Source: Rhodobiaceae bacterium UBA7804
GTDB taxonomy: Bacteria; Pseudomonadota; Alphaproteobacteria; Parvibaculales; Parvibaculaceae
Assembly: GCA_002480495.1 (NCBI GenBank)
Contig: DLCG01000013.1
Location: 10,080-74,079, forward strand
Length of the DNA: 64,000 bases
Reading direction: 5' to 3'
Numbering within the stretch: position 1 is the first letter of the stretch; each line of letters begins with the position of its first letter. Both the position numbers and the translations under genes were made by a program. The notes beneath the pieces were generated by a model. It did no database searches and had not been told where the DNA came from. It saw nothing but the letters and a program-made list of their open reading frames with translations. Shown here in pieces: positions 19,313-27,602 of this stretch.

Positions 19313-20683
19313 TCAGGCCGCCTCTGCGACCACGCGGTTCCGCCCGTCCCGCTTCGCGCGATAGAGCCCCTGGTCGGCCCGCTCGAGGAGCTTTGCGGCC
19401 GTATCCTGCGCCCCTTCCGTCACCGCGATGCCGATGCTGACCGTCACATCGAGCGTCCGCCCTTCCTCGTCGAGCACGAAGGGCTTGCTCGCCACGCATT
19501 GGCGAAGCCGCTCCGCCACCGCCATCGCGAAGCCGAGATCCGTGTCCGGCATCACGACCACGAATTCCTCGCCGCCGAGCCGGCAGGTCAGGTCGACGCC
19601 GCGCACATTGCCGGAAATCCGCTTGGCGAATTCCTTGAGCACCATGTCGCCCGCCGCATGGCCATAGGTATCGTTGACCGACTTGAAGTAATCGATGTCG
19701 AAGATGAGCAGCGCGACCGACTTGCTCGTATTGGCCGCCTCGTCGACCAGCGTCGCGAGATGCCCCTCCATGTAGCGGCGGTTGTAGAGCCCCGTCAGCC
19801 CGTCCGTGATCGCAAGTTCCAGTCCCTGCTGGAACTTGTCGCGCAGATAGTCCTGATAGCGCTTGCGGCGAAGCTGGCTGCGCGCCCGCGCCACCAGTTC
19901 ATTGCGCTCCACCGGCCGCACGAGATAATCGTTCACGCCCATGTCGAGCGCGCGCACGAGCCGTCCCGTGTCGCCCTCCTCGACGATCGCGAGAATGGGC
20001 GTCTGCCGCGTCGCCTCCAGCGATCGAAGCTGCGAGCAGAGCCGGAGCCCGTCATATTCCTGCAGCGTCAGGCTCACGATGTGGAGATCGAAGTCGCCCG
20101 TCGAGGCGAGCTGCATAAGCTCTTCCTGACTTTCGGCCACCGTCACATTGTGCTCCGCCGCGAGCGTCTCGGTGATGCGCTTGAGGGATGTCGGCCGGTC
20201 GTCCATCACGAGAATGCGCCCCGGCTCCGCCATCAGGAAATTATCGCTCGTTGCCGAAAGCGCGCCGATGCGCTGTCCCGTCGCCTCGCGCATGCGAAGC
20301 TCGTCCGTCACCATCTTGAGCCGCACAAGGCTGCGCACGCGCGCGAACAGCGCGAGATCGTTGAGCGGCTTCGTGAGGAAATCGTCCGCGCCCGCCTCCA
20401 GGCCCTGCACGCGGTCCTTCGGCTGGTCGAGCGCCGTCACCATGATGACGGGAATGTGCTCCGTCTCCGGCATCGCCTTCAGGCGGCGGCAGACTTCGAA
20501 CCCGTCCATGCCGGGCATCATCACATCGAGAAGAATGATATCGGGCTGCTGTTCCTTCGCGGCGTCGAGCGCCTCGGGTCCGGAGCTTGCCTTGAACACG
20601 TCGAAATATTCGGCCGTCAGCTTCGCGTCGAGCAGCTTCAGGTTGGCCGGAACGTCATCGACAATGAGTACACGCGCTGTCAC
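19313..20683 (-). CDS. pleD: PleD-type response regulator, diguanylate cyclase
   Basis: Three-domain protein of 456 residues, like Caulobacter PleD. The first receiver domain has the phosphoryl-acceptor Asp in IILLDVMMPGMDG. The second is degenerate: IVSLTLQEYDG has Ser where the acceptor Asp would be, matching its known adaptor role. The C-terminal GGDEF domain has the active GGEEF site and an intact inhibitory RxxD (RGVD) five residues before it, so it should make c-di-GMP and be product-inhibited. The start is the GTG at 20683 (VTARVLIVDD), which matches PleD; an ATG frame 27 codons upstream is less likely. It lies 129 bases downstream of divK. Confidence 0.95.
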   Translation of the reverse strand: MTARVLIVDDVPANLKLLDAKLTAEYFDVFKASSGPEALDAAKEQQPDIILLDVMMPGMDGFEVCRRLKAMPETEHIPVIMVTALDQPKDRVQGLEAGADDFLTKPLNDLALFARVRSLVRLKMVTDELRMREATGQRIGALSATSDNFLMAEPGRILVMDDRPTSLKRITETLAAEHNVTVAESQEELMQLASTGDFDLHIVSLTLQEYDGLRLCSQLRSLEATRQTPILAIVEEGDTGRLVRALDMGVNDYLVRPVERNELVARARSQLRRKRYQDYLRDKFQQGLELAITDGLTGLYNRRYMEGHLATLVDEAANTSKSVALLIFDIDYFKSVNDTYGHAAGDMVLKEFAKRISGNVRGVDLTCRLGGEEFVVVMPDTDLGFAMAVAERLRQCVASKPFVLDEEGRTLDVTVSIGIAVTEGAQDTAAKLLERADQGLYRAKRDGRNRVVAEAA

Positions 20684-20812
20684 TTCTGCCCCGTTCTTCC
20701 TTGGAGGCGATAGGTGCGTTTCCGGATCGGGTGGATGCCCGTTGGCCATCCGGAAACACGACAAAACGACAAACAGAAGGCGTTCATCGATTTCATGAAG
20801 CGATGAACGGCT

Positions 20813-21178
20813 CTATCTCAGGAAACGCTGAACCGTTTCCAGGAACTGGGTGACGGAGATCGGCTTCGAGATATAGGCCTCGCAACCGCCCTCGCGAATC
20901 TTCTCTTCGTCGCCCTTCATCGCGAAGGCCGTCACGGCAACGACCGGGATCGCCCGGAGATTGTCGTCTTCCTTGATCCACTTCGTGACTTCGAGCCCCG
21001 AGACTTCCGGAAGCTGGATATCCATGAGGATCAGGTCCGGCCGGTTCGTCCGCGCGATTTCGAGCGCCTCGATTCCGTCGCGCGTCTGCAGCGTCTCGTA
21101 GCCGTGCGCGTCCAGAAGGTCGTGAAAGAGCTTCATGTTGAGCTCGTTGTCTTCGACGATCAGGACCTTCTTCGACAT
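20813..21178 (-). CDS. divK: DivK single-domain response regulator
   Basis: Receiver-only regulator of 121 residues that, phosphorylated by PleC/DivJ-type kinases, controls CckA and thus CtrA activity. The sequence KKVLIVEDNELNMKLFHDLL and the acceptor site LILMDIQLPEVSG match Caulobacter DivK closely, as does GGCEAYISKPIS with the conserved Lys. The start MSKKV at 21178 fits the family and has GGAG eleven bases upstream; an ATG three codons earlier is too close to that site. The divK-pleD order is the Caulobacter order. Confidence 0.96.
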   Translation of the reverse strand: MSKKVLIVEDNELNMKLFHDLLDAHGYETLQTRDGIEALEIARTNRPDLILMDIQLPEVSGLEVTKWIKEDDNLRAIPVVAVTAFAMKGDEEKIREGGCEAYISKPISVTQFLETVQRFLR

Positions 21179-21290
21179 TGCGTCCATAGCTCCAGAACTC
21201 CACCTGTGCCGGGCCCCTCGGGTCCCGGAAATGCCGCTCCCCCGGCTGGCGAAGCGACTCTGCGTCTTGGGTCATATGACCCGAATATCG

Positions 21291-21306
21291 TTAACTAAGT
21301 CTTTAA
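21291..21306. promoter_or_regulatory. Imperfect CtrA-like element upstream of divK
   Basis: Two TTAA half-sites (21291-21294 and 21303-21306) are eight bases apart instead of the consensus seven, in the gap between divK and the divergent DUF3572 gene. Caulobacter divK is CtrA-dependent, which makes the position suggestive, but the spacing is off by one. Confidence 0.3.
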
Positions 21307-21419
21307 CCCCCCGTCCCGAAACGGCGGCTTTCCGGGGGTTTCCCATTTAACGCCCGCTATGATTAAGTTTGCGTGTCCATGCCGCTCCCCTGCGGCGCAA
21401 TCTTTGGAAAATCCTGATT

Positions 21420-21698
21420 ATGACGAGAGACGAGGCCGAATTGCTGGCCATCCGCGCCCTTGGCCATATCGCGGCGGATGACGACCTTCTGGGCGATTTC
21501 CTCGCCCTTTCCGGCCTTTCGGTCGATGAGTTGCGCGCCCGGGCGGGCGATCCGGATTTCCTGGGTGGAATCCTCGATTTTCTTCTCGCCGACGAGGCCC
21601 GCCTTCTCGCCTTCTGCGAATCGGAGGAAATGGAGCCCCGCCTTCCCGGCCTCGCCCGTCAGGCGCTTCCCGGCGGCGAAAGGGTGGAATGGACATGA
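21420..21698 (+). CDS. DUF3572 family protein
   Basis: A 92-residue, mostly helical acidic protein starting MTRDEAELLAIRALGHIA, with GLSVDELRARAGDPDFLGGILDFLLADEA cut here into its two helices. This matches the alphaproteobacterial DUF3572 family, found next to divK in many genomes. Function is unknown. GGAAA lies about ten bases upstream of the ATG. The last codons overlap the start of the HAD gene by ten bases, so the two are probably cotranscribed. Confidence 0.88.
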   Translation: MTRDEAELLAIRALGHIAADDDLLGDFLALSGLSVDELRARAGDPDFLGGILDFLLADEARLLAFCESEEMEPRLPGLARQALPGGERVEWT

Positions 21699-22450
21699 GC
21701 GGTGAAGGTGAAGATGTGAAGAAAGACCCCGGTTCCACGGCCGGCGAGGTCTCGGGCGCCCGCCCCGCCCCGCCGCGCGATCCCCTCGCGATCGACCCCG
21801 CCACTATCCCCCAGATCGACGCGCTGGAGCTTCAGCGCGGCCGCCCCTTGATCGTCTCGGATGCGGACGAGGTGCTCCTCCAGTTCATGGTCGGCCTCGA
21901 GCGTTATCTCGATACACAAGACCTCTGGATCGACCTGCGGAGCTTCGCCCTCACCGGCAACATCAAGCGCAAGGACACGAACGAACCCTTGCCCCCTTCG
22001 GAAATGCCCGCCCTTCTGGATGCCTTCTTCGCCGCCTCCGCGCATGACCTCGAAGTCGTGCCCGGCGCGGCGGACGCGCTGGCCGCCCTTTCGGATCGCG
22101 CGCAGATCGTCGTCCTGACCAACGTGCCCCTTGAGGCGAAGGCGCGCCGTGAGGCCTCGCTCGCCGCGCAAGGGCTGCCCTTTCCCGTTATCGCCAACAA
22201 GGGGCTCAAGGGCGGCGCCGTCCGCCGCCTCGCCGAGCGCGTGGAAGCCCCTGTCGTCTTCCTCGACGACATCCCGCACAACCTCGCTTCGGTCGCAAAG
22301 GCCCACGCACCGGCAACGCTGATCCACTTCATCGCCGATCCGCGCCTCGCGAAACTCCTCGGCCCCGCCCCCGGCAGCCATTTCCACACGACCGAATGGC
22401 CCGCCGCCCGCCGCTTCATCGAGGACTGGCTGGACGCGGAAGGGTTCTGA
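21689..22450 (+). CDS. HAD-family hydrolase-like protein
   Basis: A 253-residue protein with the HAD fold: motif I is LIVSDADEV, with the nucleophile and acid/base Asp near residues 57-59, motif II is VVLTNVP, and motif IV is VVFLDDIPHN. The proline- and glycine-rich first 40 residues look disordered. It probably dephosphorylates a small molecule, but the substrate is unknown. It overlaps the DUF3572 gene and follows divK in the divergent direction, as in several relatives I recall. Confidence 0.8.
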   Translation: MDMSGEGEDVKKDPGSTAGEVSGARPAPPRDPLAIDPATIPQIDALELQRGRPLIVSDADEVLLQFMVGLERYLDTQDLWIDLRSFALTGNIKRKDTNEPLPPSEMPALLDAFFAASAHDLEVVPGAADALAALSDRAQIVVLTNVPLEAKARREASLAAQGLPFPVIANKGLKGGAVRRLAERVEAPVVFLDDIPHNLASVAKAHAPATLIHFIADPRLAKLLGPAPGSHFHTTEWPAARRFIEDWLDAEGF

Positions 22451-22477
22451 CCTCGCATTCCGCGTTCATAGTCTGGA

Positions 22478-22540
22478 CCACCCTCCCCCTGTGGGAGGGT
22501 CGAAAAATTGAGCAGGGCGAAAATTTTTCGGGGAGGGGTA
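22478..22540. repeat. Intergenic palindromic repeat, family A copy 3
   Basis: ACCCTCCCCC facing GGGAGGGT, then CGAAAAATT facing AATTTTTCG, ending GGGGAGGGGTAAG. It sits between the convergent HAD and CapA-like genes. Confidence 0.75.
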
Positions 22541-22551
22541 AGCGCAAGCCC

Positions 22552-23748
22552 CTACAAACTCCCCCGCCTCACATTCTTCCCGCAGGCCGCCGCAATCTCC
22601 GCCTCCCGCGCCGAAGCCTCCGGCGCGCGCCACCCCGCGCATCGCTCATCCGTTGCATCGCCCACGCACCAGAGCCCGGAACCATCCGCCTGCGGAGCAA
22701 AGCGTAACCCCTTCTCCCCGAGCCGCGTTCCCAGATGATTCAGCACGTCCACGCGAAGCCGCCCCGCCTCGCCGCGCATCGGTTCCGGCGCGATATGCAT
22801 CATCGTCAGCGGCACCGCCTCCACCGTCTCCACCTTGTATTTCTCACCTCGCCTCACGAGCCCCACCCGCGCGAGCAGCCCGAAATCGCGGCAGATGTCG
22901 AAACGGCGCATATCCTGCGTGCCGAGGTGAAGAAAGTTTCCGAGCCCGTAGAGAATGAGTTTCTCTCCGTCGAGCTCGATCCCCCGCGCCACATGATGAT
23001 GATGCCCGGCGATGATCGCCGCACCCCGCGGCAGCGCCGCTCGGAACCGCGCCTTGTCCGCCGCGCCTGCCTTCGGTTCGAATTCCGGCCCGTAATGGAC
23101 GGAGAGAATGCGAATATCCGCAGCCTCCGCCGCGAGCCGCGCCGCCACCGCGCCGAAGTCTCGGTCCTCGCGCAGCATTCCGGCATTGCCCTCCCGCGCG
23201 GGAAGGCCCCCGCCCCCATTGCCGATGGCGGAAATGGCGACGCGCGCGCCGCGCAAATCGAAGACATGGGGGCGCATCGCTTCCTCGCGCGTCTCCCCCA
23301 GTCCCGGCGCCGCGAGAACCTCCGGCATCGCCTGCAGCGCCCGCAGCGTTTCTCCCGCGCCAACGCCGCCGAAATCCATCGCGTGATTATTCGCCGCCGG
23401 GAAGACGTTGATGCCGCTCGCCGCGAGCGCACGCACATGCGCGGGATGCGTGCGGAAGACGAACATCTTGGCCCGCGCGGGAATGTCGTTCCGCGCCGTC
23501 ACCACCGTTTCGAGATTGGCGAAGACGAGATCCCCCCGGAGAAGCGGCGCGACCTTCGTCACCGTCTCCTCCACCCTCACGAGCTTGCCCCGCTTGAACC
23601 CGCCATGCGGCGAGACGGCCGCACTCGGCCCGTTGAAGCCCGTATCGCCGGCAAAGACCAGCGTCAGCCGCTCCGGCGCGTCCGCCCTCGCCCCGCCCGC
23701 AATCGGCAGCGCAAACAGCGCCGCCGCGATGATCAGCCCCGCTTTCAT
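22552..23748 (-). CDS. CapA-family metallophosphatase-like protein, exported
   Basis: A 398-residue protein with an N-terminal signal peptide (MKAGLIIAAALFALPIAGGARA). The core follows the CapA/PgsA pattern: LVFAGDTGF, FANLETVVT, NHAMDFGGVG, SVHYGPEFE and AGHHHHVARGIE, with metal-binding Asp, Asn and His residues of the metallophosphatase fold. Relatives take part in poly-gamma-glutamate capsule synthesis, but most stand-alone homologues have no proven role, and no other capsule gene is nearby. A purine-rich GGGGGGTGA precedes the ATG. Confidence 0.83.
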   Translation of the reverse strand: MKAGLIIAAALFALPIAGGARADAPERLTLVFAGDTGFNGPSAAVSPHGGFKRGKLVRVEETVTKVAPLLRGDLVFANLETVVTARNDIPARAKMFVFRTHPAHVRALAASGINVFPAANNHAMDFGGVGAGETLRALQAMPEVLAAPGLGETREEAMRPHVFDLRGARVAISAIGNGGGGLPAREGNAGMLREDRDFGAVAARLAAEAADIRILSVHYGPEFEPKAGAADKARFRAALPRGAAIIAGHHHHVARGIELDGEKLILYGLGNFLHLGTQDMRRFDICRDFGLLARVGLVRRGEKYKVETVEAVPLTMMHIAPEPMRGEAGRLRVDVLNHLGTRLGEKGLRFAPQADGSGLWCVGDATDERCAGWRAPEASAREAEIAAACGKNVRRGSL

Positions 23749-23788
23749 TCACCCCCCGATGAACCGCTCGATCATTCCGCACAATGTC

Positions 23789-23835
23789 ATTGCCGGGCTT
23801 GACCCGGCAATCCAGAAGCCGCCGCAAGCGGCGGC
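23789..23835. repeat. Intergenic palindromes, family B
   Basis: ATTGCCGGG (23789-23797) pairs with CCCGGCAAT (23803-23811) around CTTGA. A second perfect stem, GCCGCCGC/GCGGCGGC, follows at 23818-23835. The motif GGGCTTGACCC is a very common alphaproteobacterial intergenic repeat. Confidence 0.75.
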
Positions 23836-23879
23836 CTCGCGATAACGATATTCGGCACTGCGCCAACTCAAAAACAGGT

Positions 23880-23967
23880 GTCATCCCGGGATTTATTCCC
23901 GGGACCCATTAGCCTCTCTGCACATGGCCACATGGATTGGGTCCCGGCAACAAGTGCCGGGATGACA
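23880..23967. repeat. Long palindromic intergenic element, family C
   Basis: Terminal inverted repeats TGTCATCCCGG (23880-23890) and CCGGGATGACA (23957-23967) bound an 88-base unit. Inside, CCCGGGACCCA faces TGGGTCCCGG. It has no coding capacity; it could be a MITE-like element or a REP-type hairpin. Confidence 0.7.
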
Positions 23968-24068
23968 ACAATGGGCAACGCAGGTGCGGCCTGTCACTGC
24001 TCTGCGGCTCTGCGTGACCAGCCCTTTCCGCCCAAACCTGCTATCCTCCGCGCAAAAAAGGAGACCCC

Positions 24069-24968
24069 ATGCGCATCGGCATAGACCTCGGCGGCACCAA
24101 GATCGAAGCCATCGCCCTCGACGGCCACGGCAATGAACGTGCGCGAAAGCGCATCGCCTCGCCGCGCGGCGACTATGCCGCCACCATCGCCGCCATCCGC
24201 GACCTCGTCGCCGCGCTCGAAACGGAGACAGGCGAGCAAGGCACCATCGGCATCGGCATGCCCGGCGCCATCTCCCCCGCCACCGGCCTCGTGAAGAACG
24301 CGAACAGCACCTGGCTCATCGGCCATCCCTTCGGCCGCGACCTCGAAGAGTCGCTCGGCCGCAAAGTCCGCCTCGCAAACGATGCCGATTGCTTCGCGCT
24401 TTCCGAGGCGACGGATGGTGCGGCGGCGGGCGTTGCCTCCGTCTTCGGCGTCATCCTTGGCACGGGCGTCGGCGGCGGCATCGTCATCAATGGCGCGCTG
24501 CTCTCGGGACCGAACGCCATCGCCGGCGAATGGGGCCACAACTCGCTCCCCTTCGTCCTGCCGGACGAAATGCCGGGGCCGGATTGCTATTGCGGCAAGA
24601 AGGGCTGCATCGAAAGCTGGCTCTCGGGGCCGGGCTTCGCCGCCGACTATATGCTCGACACGCGCGAGGCCCTGTCGCCGGAGGCGATCGTCGCCGCGGC
24701 TGAGGGCGGCAACCGCCCTGCCCGCCTCGCGCTCCGCCGCTATGCCGACCGCCTCGCCCGCACGCTTGCGCATGTCATCAACATTCTGGACCCGCACGCC
24801 ATCGTGCTGGGCGGCGGCATGTCGAACATCGATGCGCTCTACGATGAGGTGCCGTCGCGCTGGGGCGCCTACGTCTTTTCCGACAGCGTGGCGACGCCGC
24901 TGCTCCGCCACAAGCATGGCGACACGAGCGGCGTCCGCGGCGCGGCCTGGCTGTGGCCAGCCTGGTAG
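24069..24968 (+). CDS. mak: ROK-family fructokinase
   Basis: Sugar kinase of 299 residues, close to E. coli Mak. It opens with the phosphate-binding loop GIDLGGTKIEAIAL. The ROK zinc motif reads CYCGKKGCIESW, and the sugar-binding residues lie in AGEWGHN. The end, HGDTSGVRGAAWLWP, is nearly identical to the Mak C-terminus. It should phosphorylate fructose to fructose-6-phosphate. AAGGAG lies just upstream of the ATG. It stands alone, with repeats upstream and an AT-rich island downstream. Confidence 0.93.
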   Translation: MRIGIDLGGTKIEAIALDGHGNERARKRIASPRGDYAATIAAIRDLVAALETETGEQGTIGIGMPGAISPATGLVKNANSTWLIGHPFGRDLEESLGRKVRLANDADCFALSEATDGAAAGVASVFGVILGTGVGGGIVINGALLSGPNAIAGEWGHNSLPFVLPDEMPGPDCYCGKKGCIESWLSGPGFAADYMLDTREALSPEAIVAAAEGGNRPARLALRRYADRLARTLAHVINILDPHAIVLGGGMSNIDALYDEVPSRWGAYVFSDSVATPLLRHKHGDTSGVRGAAWLWPAW

Positions 24969-25071
24969 AGCGCCCTGTTTGATCTCGTCGAAACGGCCAA
25001 TGTCTACATAAATATTTGCAGATTAATCCTCATGTAGGTTGATTATTACTTTATGCAGCACCACTTTTATT

Positions 25072-25098
25072 ATTCACAGACAATATTTTTCTGTGAAT
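25072..25098. promoter_or_regulatory. Nine-base perfect inverted repeat in an AT-rich island
   Basis: ATTCACAGA (25072-25080) and TCTGTGAAT (25090-25098) flank an AT-only or nearly AT-only loop. The surrounding 24995-25130 is far more AT-rich than the rest of the window. The repeat could be an operator or an RNA hairpin in the leader of the following small gene. Confidence 0.5.
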
Positions 25099-25112
25099 TT
25101 GAAAGTAAAATC

Positions 25113-25271
25113 ATGATCAAATCTGAACAGAAGATGGAAGACAAGTCGGGAACCCCCGAAAACAAGCCGGAAAACAAGGAGCACGACGCGAAGAATCCCG
25201 CTGTCGCGGGCGCTCCGGCTCCGGCAGCGGAAAAGACCGCTGCCCCGGCTAACGACGCCAAGAAGTCCTGA
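25113..25271 (+). CDS. Small low-complexity protein (uncertain)
   Basis: A 52-residue frame rich in Lys, Glu, Ala, Pro and Asn, opening MIKSEQKMEDKSGTPENK and ending AAPANDAKKS, with no signal peptide or known domain; it would be disordered. ATGs at 25053, 25113 and 25134 share the frame; none has a strong ribosome site. It lies in the AT-rich island 71 bases before the Cys-rich repeat gene. Composition changes from AT-rich to normal within the frame. It may be an artefact. Confidence 0.4.
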   Translation: MIKSEQKMEDKSGTPENKPENKEHDAKNPAVAGAPAPAAEKTAAPANDAKKS

Positions 25272-25342
25272 ACACTGGCGGAGGGGTAGACGTCCTCTCC
25301 GCATCTACCCTGTCCTTCCAGAACCTTCGAAACGGAACTTGC

Positions 25343-26272
25343 ATGAAACATCGGCTTTTGAAGGCTTTGCGTCTTTTCGCGATCGCTGCCTTGCTTCCGG
25401 CCGTGTTTTATCTGCCCTCCGCTGCAGACCCGGACGCTGCCCAGGCGCAGACACAAGCGCAGACACAAGCGCATACAGGCGCCGCGGCATCCCCCGCCAT
25501 CCCTGAAAACGCACGAAAGACGGCCTTCGGCCACGGATGGCTATGCAATACAGGATTCCGCAAGTCCGGCGACGCCTGCGTCAAGACCACAGTTCCCGAA
25601 AACGCTCACGCCATGAATTCTGTATACGGAAATAAATGGTCATGCGATCGAGGCTTTCGTCGGAACCGGAACGGTTGCGTCCCAATCGCCATTCCCGCTA
25701 ATGCCTATCTGACGCCTGCGGGCGATCAATGGAACTGCGAGCGTGGTTTCAAGCGGATCAAGGAATCCTGCGTCGAGATCGAGGTTCCCGAGAACGGGTA
25801 CCTTGTGGATTCGACCTATGGCGACAGCTGGAAATGCGACCGTGGATACCGCGCTGACAGAAATGGCTGCACGGCAGTCGTCATTCCCGAGCATGCCTTC
25901 GCGACGAATACGACCTATGGCAGTGGCTGGGAGTGCGAGCGTGGTTTTCGCGAGGTTGACGGCGCCTGCTCGCATATCGTACCGCCGGAGAACGGATTTC
26001 TTTCAGACTCGACAAGCGGCAGCGGCTGGGACTGCAATCGGAATTTCCGCCCGGTTGATGGCGCCTGCGTTAAGATCGTGCCGCCAGAACACGCCTATCT
26101 GAGCGGATCGGTCTATGGGTCCGGTTGGGCATGTGATCGCGGTTACCGGGCAGAAAATGAGACTTGCGCAGCCGTCGTTCTTCCCGACAACGCGCATCTC
26201 GATTACACCGGCAATGACTGGGAATGCACCTCGCCCTATCGCCGCCAGAATGGTGCATGCGTCCTCGAATAG
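25343..26272 (+). CDS. Secreted Cys-rich protein with eight tandem repeats
   Basis: A 309-residue exported protein. A signal peptide (residues 1 to about 27) is followed by a short Gln/Thr/Ala-rich linker, then eight repeats of 30-33 residues from about residue 51 to the end. The repeat consensus is [VIPL]-P-E-[NH]-A-x-L, then W-x-C-x-R-G-[FY]-R, then G-x-C-x-x-[IV]. Each repeat has two cysteines, giving 16 that could form one disulfide per repeat. The last repeat is a variant (WECTSPYRRQNGACV). I do not know a named family; the pattern suggests a small disulfide-stabilised binding module. The gene stands alone behind an AT-rich region; the next gene is convergent. Confidence 0.82.
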   Translation: MKHRLLKALRLFAIAALLPAVFYLPSAADPDAAQAQTQAQTQAHTGAAASPAIPENARKTAFGHGWLCNTGFRKSGDACVKTTVPENAHAMNSVYGNKWSCDRGFRRNRNGCVPIAIPANAYLTPAGDQWNCERGFKRIKESCVEIEVPENGYLVDSTYGDSWKCDRGYRADRNGCTAVVIPEHAFATNTTYGSGWECERGFREVDGACSHIVPPENGFLSDSTSGSGWDCNRNFRPVDGACVKIVPPEHAYLSGSVYGSGWACDRGYRAENETCAAVVLPDNAHLDYTGNDWECTSPYRRQNGACVLE

Positions 26273-26296
26273 TTTCCGGACGCCCTTCTCGCCGGA

Positions 26297-27352
26297 CTAG
26301 AGGCTCGCACCGAAGATCAATCCGTATACGAATCGAAGTTTCCCCATCACCGTCGGCGAAAGCACGAAGGGGTAGAGGTCGTCTTGCCCCATGCTCTGGT
26401 TCAGGTTGTTGACGGCCACGGTGAGCGGTATCCACGCCGCCATCAGCCGATCGAAATCATGCGGGTCTGCGCCCCGGAAATCCGTTTTCTCCCCTTCGCG
26501 CACCTGAGGGCAGATCGTCAGCCCGAAGGCCCCCGCCGTTTCCAGCGTCGCAAAGATATGCAGATAATGCGCCCATGTTTCGGCAAAGTCTTCCCACGCA
26601 TGAGCCGTCGCATAAGCGCTGATATATGACGCCTGCCAGTCCGCTGGCGCGCCATTGGCGTAATATGTTGAAAGCGCCTCGCTATAGTCCCGCCTCTCAT
26701 CGCCGAACATCTCTCGGAACGATCCGTGCCATACGGTATCGCGAACCAGGCGGTCCCAGTAATAATGGCCGGTCTCATGCCGGAAATGCCCCAGAAGCGT
26801 CCTGTAGGGTTCGGCCATGTCGCGCCGATTGCGCGCGCGCAAGGCGTCGTCCGCTTCCGCCACATCGAGCGTGATGAGCCCCCTGTTATGGCCAGTGATG
26901 ACGGGGTTCTCAGCCGCCCCCGGTGCGCCGGGCCCGGAAAGAAAGTCGAAGGCGATGCCCCGCTCCCGGTCGTCGAACTTGCTGATGACAGGCAGCCCCA
27001 GCCGCAACAGCCCGTAGACAAGCCGGTGTTTCGCCATTTCGATGCGCCGCCACAGCAGCACGTTTCCGGCATTGCCGAGATCCGGCACCGTCCGGTTCAG
27101 GCGGCAGGCCGTGCAAAAGGGCTGGCTGGCATCCGCAGGCACCAGCCAGTTGCAGGCGTCATGCGTGGCATTCGCGCAATAGCGCATCTCCCGCTGCGGA
27201 TCGGTCAGGGGACGAAAGACGTCCCGGTCGGGCGACAGCGCGCTCAGCTGCATCTCATCGGACAGAAAGCCGAGAGCGCTTCCGCACCGCTCGCATTCGG
27301 TATTCTCGAAATAGAGCGTTTGTCCACAATGCTGACATTCAAACAGTTTCAC
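26297..27352 (-). CDS. Putative zinc metallopeptidase with N-terminal zinc ribbon
   Basis: A 351-residue cytoplasmic-looking protein. Residues 5-24 form a zinc ribbon (CQHCG...CERCG). Two further Cys pairs (YCAN...CNW and FCTAC) may bind a second zinc. The peptidase motif HETGH lies near residue 190 in HFRHETGHYYWDRLV, with a downstream acidic segment WEDFAETWAHYLHI. This matches the putative zinc-binding metallopeptidase family (COG4307, formerly DUF2248). Substrate is unknown. The start is a GTG at 27352 with no clear ribosome site. Confidence 0.85.
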   Translation of the reverse strand: MKLFECQHCGQTLYFENTECERCGSALGFLSDEMQLSALSPDRDVFRPLTDPQREMRYCANATHDACNWLVPADASQPFCTACRLNRTVPDLGNAGNVLLWRRIEMAKHRLVYGLLRLGLPVISKFDDRERGIAFDFLSGPGAPGAAENPVITGHNRGLITLDVAEADDALRARNRRDMAEPYRTLLGHFRHETGHYYWDRLVRDTVWHGSFREMFGDERRDYSEALSTYYANGAPADWQASYISAYATAHAWEDFAETWAHYLHIFATLETAGAFGLTICPQVREGEKTDFRGADPHDFDRLMAAWIPLTVAVNNLNQSMGQDDLYPFVLSPTVMGKLRFVYGLIFGASL

Positions 27353-27480
27353 GATGGGGCCCTGGTTGGAGTTCGGTCTTGATCATAACGATCCACCGCG
27401 CCAAATGACCCCTCTCTGTTCCTATTTCGGATCGAAGAATATCCGCCGCGAAACCCACCTTGCAGGAGCAAGGCCTTTGC

Positions 27481-27546
27481 CGCCCACCCGCCCTTTGGGG
27501 GTGGGTCGGAAAATTCGGGTCTGCGAAGAAATTTTCGGGGCGAGGG
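27481..27546. repeat. Intergenic palindromic repeat, family A copy 4 (diverged)
   Basis: CCCACCCGCCC facing GGGGGTGGG, then GGAAAATTC and GAAATTTTC arms and CGGGGCGAGGG. Same plan as the other family A copies but with more changes. It lies between the divergent metallopeptidase and dinB genes. Confidence 0.65.
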
Positions 27547-27602
27547 CCGGTCTTGGCTCCGTGCTACACTGCCTGAAAACGCCCCCACCCCGGCGCCCAC
27601 CC

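Noticed and set aside
19499..20713. 404-codon frame antisense to pleD
   Set aside because: pleD is certain, and the opposite frame is Arg/His-rich.
22735..23802. 355-codon frame antisense to the CapA-like gene
   Set aside because: The CapA-like frame has a signal peptide and family motifs; this frame has none.
25053..25112. Upstream start for the small low-complexity gene
   Set aside because: It would translate through the inverted repeat, and no ribosome site is present.
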